Assembly (NCBI GenBank): GCA_964550665.1
Contig: CAZJZW010000023.1
Coordinates: 1-9,021 of the forward strand
Length of the DNA stretch: 9,021 bases
Source of the DNA: JAUPTX01 sp964550665
GTDB taxonomy: Bacteria > Patescibacteriota > Minisyncoccia > Phycocordibacterales > CSBR16-119
Direction of reading: 5' to 3'
In this document: piece by piece, positions 1-4,695 of the stretch
How the letters are laid out: each line of letters opens with the position of its first letter
How positions within the stretch are numbered: position 1 is the stretch's first letter
Translations under genes and position numbers: made by a program
The notes under the pieces: generated by a model
What the model saw: only the letters and a program-made list of their open reading frames with translations
Database searches by the model: none
Told to the model about the DNA's origin: nothing

Positions 1-94
1 TATCAGGATTAAAAAATCCAGAATCTTCCCAGATTTTGTATATTTTGTCTTCTGTTTCGCCTGGATTATAAGGCTTTAAAAATTTATCGTTCAT
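1..94 (-). CDS. valS: N-terminal fragment of valyl-tRNA synthetase (partial)
   Basis: Reading the minus strand from the ATG at 94-92 gives 31 codons that run off the window edge. The peptide contains KPYNPGETEDKIYKIWE followed by SGFFNPD. This is the usual opening of a class I valyl-tRNA synthetase, where a K-x-Y-x-P-x-x-x-E-x-K-x-Y-x-x-W-E pattern precedes the first catalytic block. ValS would charge tRNA-Val in the cytoplasm, and a tRNA-Val gene lies 3.4 kb away on the same strand. A -10-like TATGAT (minus strand, 112-107) sits 12 nt before the start, and no clear ribosome binding site is visible. The HIGH and KMSKS motifs lie outside the window, so another class I synthetase (Leu or Ile) cannot be fully excluded. 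Confidence 0.72.
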   Translation of the reverse strand, partial: MNDKFLKPYNPGETEDKIYKIWEDSGFFNPD

Positions 95-135
95 GAGTGA
101 AAATATATCATAGAATAAGGCTTTACGGAATGTGT

Positions 136-163
136 TTGACTTATTGTTTAAATATTGTACATT
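136..163 (+). promoter_or_regulatory. Putative sigma70-type promoter of the aspartokinase-like gene
   Basis: TTGACT at 136-141 and TACATT at 158-163 are 16 bp apart. Transcription would start near 170, about 19 nt before the ATG at 189. This supports that ATG over the in-frame GTG at 132, which lies upstream of the promoter. Confidence 0.45.
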
Positions 164-188
164 CATTAGAAACCTAAACAGAAAACAC

Positions 189-1112
189 ATGCTCTTTCAT
201 ATCGTAAAATTCGGTGGAGGCTGTCTCCGCTGTGCAAAGGACGTGGTAAGACTATCTAAAGTACTTACTCTCCTTAAGGGCAATATTGTGGTTGTCTCTG
301 CATTTTATGGGATGACCAACATGCTCACTCGTGTTGTAGATGAGAAGTCGAGCCAGATATTTTTTGGCAAGTTTCTTCAGTTCCATAAGAATCTGGCAAA
401 AGACCTAGAACTTTCAGGTGAGCTTGAGCAATACTTTCAACAAATGGAAGTAAGGTTCAAAAACTCTTTTGATCTTCTTTGTGATGATCGTGACGAAACC
501 TCTGTGTCGATGAGTCGTGCAGAGATTATCTCGATGGGCGAAGCTTTTGCCCAGCAGATAGTTTCTGTCTATCTCAAAAAAGCATTTACATCGTTAAAGA
601 AGGAAGTATACGTTGTGGATGCCAGGGGTATAATTTCAACTGAAAATGTTGAATACATCGATGCAGAGATCGATCAAAATTCTTCGAAGAAACTTATTGA
701 AGATTATTTTGACACATCAAGTCGCTCATCCATCTTCGTTGTTCAAGGTTTTGTGGCAGGTGTTTGCGGGAGTTTTCCTCTGCATACCGCTTTGATGAAG
801 AGAGAGGGTAGCGACTTCACAGCCGCTTTGATAGCCGCATGCCTTAAGGGTTCGTTCCTCACTTATGTTAAACGTTTTCCAAAGGAGAATGTTATGATGA
901 GAGTGCACTGTGGAATCAAGATGCTTTTTGATTTACAAAAAGAACAGGGGGTTGTAATCATCAGTTCTGAAATTGCAAATGTAGAAGGTCTTCCAACGCA
1001 CTTTCGATTGGTTGATTTCCTAAACCCGAAAGTGATGTCGAGTGAAATTGTGGTCGACCCCAACATTCTTGAAAGTATAAGAAAGCAATCCCTAAAGGAT
1101 AAAACCCTCTAA
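189..1112 (+). CDS. Divergent aspartokinase-fold (amino acid kinase) protein, probably non-canonical
   Basis: This 307-aa protein keeps the outline of the aspartate kinase catalytic domain. It has a KFGG start at residues 7-10, VVVSAFYGMTN at 34-44 (family VVSA...T), SRAEIISMGEAF at 109-120 (family LSxGE), VVQGFVAG at 184-191 and REGSDFTAAL at 205-214 (family GRGGSDxTA). Several expected parts are missing. The KFGGTS serine is Cys12, the TDVDG...DPR nucleotide-binding segment after the GSD motif is not recognisable, and there are no ACT regulatory domains. Normal aspartokinases run about 400-460 aa. It may be a degenerate or repurposed kinase rather than a lysine/threonine pathway enzyme, and no pathway genes lie nearby. 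I chose the ATG at 189 because the candidate promoter covers the in-frame GTG at 132. No good ribosome binding site is seen. Its stop overlaps the tsaD stop by 4 bp, tail to tail. Uridylate or glutamate 5-kinase relatives are alternatives but fit less well. Confidence 0.78.
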   Translation: MLFHIVKFGGGCLRCAKDVVRLSKVLTLLKGNIVVVSAFYGMTNMLTRVVDEKSSQIFFGKFLQFHKNLAKDLELSGELEQYFQQMEVRFKNSFDLLCDDRDETSVSMSRAEIISMGEAFAQQIVSVYLKKAFTSLKKEVYVVDARGIISTENVEYIDAEIDQNSSKKLIEDYFDTSSRSSIFVVQGFVAGVCGSFPLHTALMKREGSDFTAALIAACLKGSFLTYVKRFPKENVMMRVHCGIKMLFDLQKEQGVVIISSEIANVEGLPTHFRLVDFLNPKVMSSEIVVDPNILESIRKQSLKDKTL

Positions 1113-2257
1113 CTGTCTATTGACCAATTACTATGAGCTCGGATTTCGTCCGGGCTTTTTTCTTTCCCAGAAATAGCTCCAAAATATCCAGCAATACCGA
1201 TCATTAAAGAATTGTCAGTTGCTAATTCGTGTTCCGGTAGAAAAATATTAATACCAAGTTCATTTGTAAATCTTTCTCGTAAATATGAATTTGCCGCAAC
1301 ACCACCACCAACGATGAGCTGGCTCGCACCATATTTCTTTATAGCTTTTTTAATTTTGTGTATAAAAACATCTCCAACGGCTGTTTGGAATTCTTTAGCA
1401 ATATCTTTTTTATCTTGCTCTGTTAGTTCTCCTAAGTCTCGCACGAGATAAAGCACGGCAGTTTTAAGTCCAGAAAAAGAAAAGTTGTAATCTTCTGTTT
1501 TTATCATCGGACGAGGGAGTTTTATTTTTTCATTTTCATTTCCCTCCTTTGCAAGTTTAGAAATTTCTGGTCCGCCAGGATAGGGAAGTCCTAAAATTCT
1601 AGCAACCTTATCAAAAGCCTCGCCGACAGCGTCATCTACTGTTTGTCCGATTTTTTCATACTCCATCCAGTTTTTCACGAGAACAAGTTCGCTGTGTCCG
1701 CCAGAGATTAAAAGTGATAAAAGAGGGAATTGTATTTTTGAAATGTCTATACTTTTATTTTCTTTTGCATTTAAAAGTACAGAAAGTATGTGACCTTCCA
1801 TGTGATTTACAGGAACAATCGGTAAACCCCATGCGTTAGCTAGGGCCTTGGCAAAGGTGATACCAACCCAGAGTGCTGGCTCAAGTCCAGGTCCTGTTGT
1901 TACGGCGATAAAATCGAGATCTGGTCTTTTCATATTTTTCACAATCTCTAAAAGTTTGTCGGTCATTTCCGGCTCCCTTTCTAAAATCTTCTCGATATCA
2001 CTTTCTATAATTTCATTTTTTTCTGGTGTAAAAAGCTCAGCATCTTTTAGAGTCTTTTCTAAAACAGTCGGTAGATTTTTTGCGTGTTCTCTTTTGGCAA
2101 CACTTGGGTAAACTCCGCCAAATTCCTTATGCATTTCTATTTGAGAAATAAGATTGTTTGCAAGAACGTGAAAAACAGGGGATTGTAAATCTCCACTAGC
2201 TTCTAGTATTGAAATAGCCGTTTCGTCACAGCTCGTTTCGATAGATAAAATCTTCAT
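1109..2257 (-). CDS. tsaD: tRNA N6-adenosine threonylcarbamoyltransferase TsaD
   Basis: TsaD transfers the threonylcarbamoyl group to A37 of ANN-decoding tRNAs (t6A), working with TsaB and TsaE in the cytoplasm. The 382-aa product has every family landmark. These are the N-terminal LSIETSCDETA, the metal-binding NHMEGH (His152 and His156), LLISGGHSELVLV near 182-194, GEAFDKVARILGLPYPGGP at 212-230, NFSFSGLKTA at 258-267, GGGVAANSYLR at 317-327 and ATDNSLM at 346-352, whose Asp348 is the third metal ligand. It is longer than the E. coli protein (about 337 aa) mainly because of a charged insertion at about 72-110, between KTLKDA and the FIAVTTGPG block; I believe this occurs in other Patescibacteria. 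The ATG at 2257 gives the standard MKILSIETS start. It lies 38 bp downstream of the traX stop on the same strand. Its last codons also carry the terminator hairpin of the opposite gene. Confidence 0.97.
   Translation of the reverse strand: MKILSIETSCDETAISILEASGDLQSPVFHVLANNLISQIEMHKEFGGVYPSVAKREHAKNLPTVLEKTLKDAELFTPEKNEIIESDIEKILEREPEMTDKLLEIVKNMKRPDLDFIAVTTGPGLEPALWVGITFAKALANAWGLPIVPVNHMEGHILSVLLNAKENKSIDISKIQFPLLSLLISGGHSELVLVKNWMEYEKIGQTVDDAVGEAFDKVARILGLPYPGGPEISKLAKEGNENEKIKLPRPMIKTEDYNFSFSGLKTAVLYLVRDLGELTEQDKKDIAKEFQTAVGDVFIHKIKKAIKKYGASQLIVGGGVAANSYLRERFTNELGINIFLPEHELATDNSLMIGIAGYFGAISGKEKSPDEIRAHSNWSIDS
1137..1161 (+). terminator. Rho-independent terminator of the aspartokinase-like gene, inside the tsaD coding region
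   Basis: GCTCGGA (1137-1143) pairs with TCCGGGC (1149-1155) in a 7-bp stem with one T-G wobble and loop TTTCG, followed by six T. It begins 25 nt after the stop at 1112. The same bases on the minus strand encode KSPDEIRA near the TsaD C-terminus. Confidence 0.62.
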
Positions 2258-2295
2258 ATAGTATGCAGATTAGCAGGTCAGAGGTACTTCTGCAA

Positions 2296-2958
2296 TTATT
2301 TGATTACTACAAAAATCAAAGAGAGGATGAATATATGAATCGGGTAGAACCAGTAGAAAAACCATCTTGAAATTTTTTGTCCTTGGTTGCCGTTATAAAA
2401 ATAGATAGGAATAAGACTTAAAACTGCGAAAAATTGTAGGAAAAATATATTTGATAAAAATAATCTAATATTTTCTAAAAAGGGAAGTATCGAAAGACTG
2501 ACCATCCCAGCTTTTCTGTTTTTTAGAAATAGATAACTTCCAAGTATAGATAAAATTCCGTAGACCCCATAAGAGAATTTCCCAAAATAAGCGAGAGTTA
2601 AGATCGCTATTGTTCCAATAACTTTAATCGATAGATTTTTCGTTTTTGTAATTAAAAGAAGATTAAGAATCCCGAGCCCTAACGTAAATAAAATATTAAA
2701 AAGAAAATTTTGATTACCAGCTAAATTTTCAAAAAACAAAAATGGCACTTGTGAAATAACCGCAAAGAGTAAAATTCTTTTTAAATATTCTTGACTATCT
2801 TTTGTTCTTAAAAAACCCTCAGCTATCAAAAATGCAAAAATCGGAAATGCTATCCTACCGATTATTCGAAAAATAATATGTTCTGGGAAAAAGAGATAGC
2901 CAACGTGGTCGATTAGCATCGTGACACAAGCTATTATTTTTAGTGTTAAAGATGACAT
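2296..2958 (-). CDS. TraX-family integral membrane protein
   Basis: This 220-aa protein is very hydrophobic, with about seven to eight likely membrane spans. It carries TraX family motifs: LKIIACVTMLIDHVG near the N-terminus, RIIGRIAFPIFAFLIAEGF at about 31-49, a following YLKRILLFAVISQVPF, an NxxFTLGLG-type segment, and a C-terminal YWFYPIHIFIL. The founding member acetylates F-plasmid pilin, and the family belongs with membrane acyltransferases. Chromosomal orphans like this one have no proven substrate, and no conjugation genes are present here. I place the start at the ATG at 2958, giving MSSLTLK. An in-frame ATG at 3009 would add 17 residues but would overlap the upstream kinase gene, whereas 2958 lies 7 nt after that gene's stop. 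No Shine-Dalgarno sequence is visible in the gap, so translation may be coupled to the kinase gene. Confidence 0.86.
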   Translation of the reverse strand: MSSLTLKIIACVTMLIDHVGYLFFPEHIIFRIIGRIAFPIFAFLIAEGFLRTKDSQEYLKRILLFAVISQVPFLFFENLAGNQNFLFNILFTLGLGILNLLLITKTKNLSIKVIGTIAILTLAYFGKFSYGVYGILSILGSYLFLKNRKAGMVSLSILPFLENIRLFLSNIFFLQFFAVLSLIPIYFYNGNQGQKISRWFFYWFYPIHIFILSLIFVVIK

Positions 2959-2965
2959 GGCTATA

Positions 2966-3532
2966 TTATAAACCAAGCCAGTCTTTATAAGAGCTTTCGA
3001 TTTGTGCACTTATATTTTCTACAGAATTTTCATTCGTGTTTATAACCAAATCATATTGAGAAAAATCTTGTGGATCGACCCCATACATTTCTTTGTATCT
3101 TTTTTTCTCACTTTCAAAACGAGCTCCAAGCTTTATTTCCATTTCTTCTAATGTGCTACAGTTCTCACTTTCTTTTCTTGAAGGGTTTATTTCTAAATCT
3201 TTAAACATCCTCTGTGCGCAGGTTTTTAAATCCAGATCTAAATACACTTTAAAAGAGTCTGGTATCCAGTAGAATGCCAAACGTGACTCTATTATTATTT
3301 TTTCTTTTTCACCCATGCCTCTTACTTTTTCATCCGTTAGCTCGTCTATACTTCTATCTTTTTCAGCCAGAGAGCTAAGTGTGGCTAAATCCAAACCTCT
3401 CTCGAGTCCAACTTGCCGGAAAAAATCGCCAGAAGAAAAATGTTCATATCTTAATTTTTCACAGAGTTTTTTTGATGTAGTACTTTTTCCACTGCCTGGT
3501 TTCCCGGCAATGGTTATTATGTTTTTTTTCAT
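2966..3532 (-). CDS. Cytidylate kinase-like P-loop nucleoside monophosphate kinase
   Basis: The 188-aa product starts with a beta strand and a perfect Walker A loop, GKPGSGKS (residues 10-17). FSSGDFFRQVGLERG follows at about 32-46, matching the SxGxxFRxxAxxxG substrate-binding region of short, archaeal-type cytidylate kinases. IIIESRLAFYW at about 79-89 corresponds to the family's vIeGRLA strand, and VYLDLDLKTCAQRM carries the arginine-bearing segment after the next strand. The expected reaction is ATP + (d)CMP to ADP + (d)CDP in pyrimidine salvage. The length fits the short Cmk type rather than the 220-aa E. coli type. Other small NMP kinases or an adenylate-kinase-like P-loop protein remain possible, so I give no symbol. 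The ATG is fixed by the P-loop strand just behind it, yet it lies only 2 nt from the 3' end of tRNA-Val, leaving no room for a normal ribosome binding site. traX follows 7 nt after its stop. Confidence 0.8.
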   Translation of the reverse strand: MKKNIITIAGKPGSGKSTTSKKLCEKLRYEHFSSGDFFRQVGLERGLDLATLSSLAEKDRSIDELTDEKVRGMGEKEKIIIESRLAFYWIPDSFKVYLDLDLKTCAQRMFKDLEINPSRKESENCSTLEEMEIKLGARFESEKKRYKEMYGVDPQDFSQYDLVINTNENSVENISAQIESSYKDWLGL

Positions 3533-3534
3533 TG

Positions 3535-3607
3535 TGCGCGATACAGGATTCGAACCTGTGACCTACTCAACGTCAATGAGTCGCTCTACCAACTGAGCTA
3601 ACCGCGC
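3535..3607 (-). tRNA. tRNA-Val (anticodon GAC)
   Basis: This is a complete 73-nt cloverleaf on the minus strand. The acceptor GCGCGGT pairs with ATCGCGC (one G-T), with discriminator A at 3535. The D arm is TAGCTCAGTTGGTAGAGC. The anticodon stem ACTCA/TGAGT encloses loop TTGACGT, so the anticodon is GAC and reads GTC. The T arm is ACAGG-TTCGAAT-CCTGT. No CCA is encoded; the next bases are CA and then the ATG of the kinase gene. A TATAAA hexamer lies upstream (minus strand, 3628-3623) without a clear -35. Confidence 0.97.
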
Positions 3608-3651
3608 ATATTTTTTTTACCCTTTATATCGTGGTTAAGGAAAAATTATTC

Positions 3652-3698
3652 CCTGTGTAAAGTTGGGATTCCAACCAAACGTCTGACTTAACCGTGCG
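3652..3698 (-). pseudogene. Possible truncated tRNA remnant upstream of tRNA-Val
   Basis: On the minus strand this spacer contains GCACGGTTAAGTCAG, close to the tRNA-Val 5' end GCGCGGTTAGCTCAG. About 7 nt later comes GGTTGGAATCC (3676-3666), which differs by one base from the T-loop core GGTTCGAATCC. The anticodon arm is missing and no matching acceptor 3' strand is visible, so it cannot be a working tRNA. Chance similarity is possible over so short a stretch. Apart from this and the promoter at 3740, the spacer 3608-3800 shows nothing else. Confidence 0.33.
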
Positions 3699-3739
3699 TG
3701 TCTATAAGATACAACAAAATCTACAGAACTTCAATAATA

Positions 3740-3767
3740 TTGACTTAATTTAAAAAAGTGTTAGTTT
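3740..3767 (+). promoter_or_regulatory. Weak candidate promoter of the 142-aa orphan gene
   Basis: TTGACT at 3740-3745 is a good -35 and matches the hexamer before the aspartokinase-like gene. The -10 is poor: TAGTTT at 3762-3767 (16-bp spacing) or TTAAAT at 3766-3771 (20-bp spacing). The leader to the ATG at 3801 would be about 25-30 nt. Confidence 0.3.
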
Positions 3768-3800
3768 AAATAACAAACGTTCAAACAAAATCAACCTGAT

Positions 3801-4229
3801 ATGGAACAGAGAAGCCCCATCTTCTTATTTAAGGGTCTTACGAAAAAAGACTTTGGTGTTCTGAAAACCTTTTGGGATAATAAAGACCCAAAAAAGAATG
3901 TTGGTGTTCACTATAAGGTCTGGGCATCAAGCCAAAAGGCTCTTCCTTCCAATCAAGATATGCATGAAATAGGGAAGATTGCACCCTGTATCTTTTTCCC
4001 TCCTGGAGGCTTTCCGAAGTCCCCGCAATCTTTCAATGAAACTGAACTCAGGCTCGATTTCATTGATAAGGATCCATGTTCTCTGATTTTCTTAGACAAC
4101 CAGATAACAAGGGTTTGGTACAAAGAAGTCTCTATAGATGTGAGAGATGTTCTAACCCAAGTTCTATTTGAAGACGGCTTCATAATAAGAGCGCATTCGT
4201 TGGATCACGAGGTACAACAACAGGTGTAA
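3801..4229 (+). CDS. Uncharacterised 142-aa protein (orphan single gene)
   Basis: I do not recognise this protein. It is 142 aa and has no signal peptide or membrane span. The first third is basic (KGLTKKDFG, DNKDPKKN). A proline/glycine-rich centre, CIFFPPGGFPKSP, lies at about 64-76. The second half alternates short hydrophobic and charged stretches (LRLDFID, SLIFLDN, VWYKEVSIDVRDVL), suggesting a small beta-rich or mixed fold, and it ends in QQQV. Support for a real gene comes from its isolation, with a TTGACT -35 upstream and a strong terminator 20 nt after the stop. Base composition also looks richer in G and C than the adjacent kinase and traX genes. No ribosome binding site is visible before the ATG at 3801. 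It may be cytoplasmic and lineage-specific. Confidence 0.66.
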   Translation: MEQRSPIFLFKGLTKKDFGVLKTFWDNKDPKKNVGVHYKVWASSQKALPSNQDMHEIGKIAPCIFFPPGGFPKSPQSFNETELRLDFIDKDPCSLIFLDNQITRVWYKEVSIDVRDVLTQVLFEDGFIIRAHSLDHEVQQQV

Positions 4230-4248
4230 GAACCAAGTGTGTTTTTTT

Positions 4249-4276
4249 AAGGGTCTCCCCATCGGAGACCCTTTTT
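4249..4276 (+). terminator. Strong Rho-independent terminator of the 142-aa orphan gene
   Basis: AAGGGTCTCC (4249-4258) pairs perfectly with GGAGACCCTT (4264-4273) around loop CCATC, and the T run 4272-4276 follows. It starts 20 nt after the stop at 4229. The -35 of the next promoter begins 2 nt after this T run. Confidence 0.88.
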
Positions 4277-4277
4277 C

Positions 4278-4305
4278 TTGCCAAAAAATAAAAAAATGAT
4301 ATACT
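4278..4305 (+). promoter_or_regulatory. Promoter of the tRNA-Glu transcription unit
   Basis: TTGCCA (4278-4283) and TATACT (4300-4305) are each one base from consensus and 16 bp apart. Transcription would start near 4312, about 34 nt before the tRNA. The first stop for this transcript is the terminator at 4583-4621, so the primary RNA would be about 310 nt. Confidence 0.68.
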
Positions 4306-4345
4306 TTTCTCGTTTCCTAAGCTCAGGGAGCAAACAACTAAATAT

Positions 4346-4417
4346 GGCCCTATCGTCTATCGGTTAGGACATCACGTTTTCAATGTGAGAAGCAGGGTTC
4401 GACTCCCTGTAGGGTCA
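4346..4417 (+). tRNA. tRNA-Glu (anticodon TTC)
   Basis: This is a complete 72-nt cloverleaf. The acceptor GGCCCTA pairs with TAGGGTC (one G-T), with discriminator A at 4417. The D arm contains CGTCTATCGGTTAGGAC. The anticodon stem TCACG/TGTGA (one G-T) holds loop TTTTCAA, so the anticodon is TTC and reads GAA/GAG. The T arm is CAGGG-TTCGACT-CCCTG. No CCA is encoded. Directly after A4417 comes a perfect 9-bp hairpin, CAAAATTAC-AGA-GTAATTTTG (4418-4438). The last 18 bases of the gene recur at 4566-4583. Confidence 0.97.
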
Positions 4418-4583
4418 CAAAATTACAGAGTAATTTTGGACTTTTTGCGAATGCAAAAAGGAGTCGAAAGACGGAAGCGGTATACAAGACGAGCGAAGCG
4501 AGTGCTTGTCGCTGAGTCCGGGTAGGAAGTTCTTAGTGAGCAAGGCAAGCTTAGAAACTTGACGCCGACTCCCTGTAGGGTCA
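4400..4583 (+). repeat. Direct repeat of the tRNA-Glu 3' end (4400-4417 and 4566-4583)
   Basis: CGACTCCCTGTAGGGTCA, the last 18 bases of tRNA-Glu from the T loop through the discriminator, is repeated exactly 166 bp downstream. The match ends at the tRNA 3' boundary; the following bases are CAAA and TAAA. The second copy lacks the 5' part of the T arm and the rest of a tRNA, so it is not a second tRNA gene. Two known situations fit. One is attL/attR of an element that uses a tRNA 3' end. The other is a tRNA-linked tandem repeat such as E. coli tyrT, where each repeat unit includes the terminal bases of the tRNA. Confidence 0.9.
4418..4565 (+). other. Hairpin-rich, gene-free segment between the tRNA-Glu 3' repeats
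   Basis: These 148 bp contain no convincing reading frame but several stems. They are CAAAATTAC/GTAATTTTG (4418-4426 with 4430-4438), CTTTTTGC/GCAAAAAG (4441-4448 with 4453-4460, loop GAAT) and GACGAGC/GCTTGTC (4488-4494 with 4504-4510, one G-T). An imperfect stem AAGTTCTTAG/CTTAGAAACTT follows at about 4527-4560. GGAGTCG at 4460-4466 is complementary to CGACTCC in both copies of the tRNA-end repeat, so it could pair with the tRNA T arm or with the second copy. The motif CGAGCGAAGCGAG lies in the middle. It should be co-transcribed with tRNA-Glu. It may be a processed by-product RNA, a regulator, or the remnant of an inserted element; I see no match to a known RNA family. Confidence 0.5.
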
Positions 4584-4621
4584 TAAATAAAAAACATCCG
4601 AAAAGGATGTTTTTTATTTAT
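4583..4621 (+). terminator. Long perfect-stem terminator of the tRNA-Glu unit, possibly bidirectional
   Basis: A 17-bp perfect inverted repeat (4583-4599 with 4605-4621) has core ACATCC-GAAAA-GGATGT flanked by A-rich and T-rich arms. The T-rich 3' arm serves as the T run on the plus strand, and the A-rich 5' arm would do the same on the minus strand. Its first base is the last base of the second tRNA-end repeat. Confidence 0.85.
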
Positions 4622-4657
4622 ATCTTTTTCTTTCCACACCTTTAATAGAGAAAAGGT

Positions 4658-4663
4658 TATAGT
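4658..4663 (+). promoter_or_regulatory. Possible -10 element for the propeller gene
   Basis: TATAGT (one base from TATAAT) lies 32 nt before the ATG at 4696. No acceptable -35 is found 16-18 bp upstream, so support is weak. Confidence 0.25.
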
Positions 4664-4695
4664 AATATTAAAGAATACTGTAAAATGTATTGGTA

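Noticed and set aside
3315..3596. Plus-strand reading frame across the kinase gene and tRNA-Val, ending in a DTGFEPVTYSTS-type peptide
   Set aside because: This peptide is the well-known false translation of the antisense of a tRNA gene, and the rest is antisense to the kinase gene.
4481..4510. CGAGCGAAGCGAG motif as a possible CRISPR-like or short tandem repeat
   Set aside because: It occurs once here, with no regularly spaced copies, spacers or cas genes in the window.
4566..4583. Second copy of the tRNA-Glu end as a second, degenerate tRNA gene
   Set aside because: Nothing upstream of it matches an acceptor 5' strand, D arm or anticodon arm; only the terminal 18 bases are shared.
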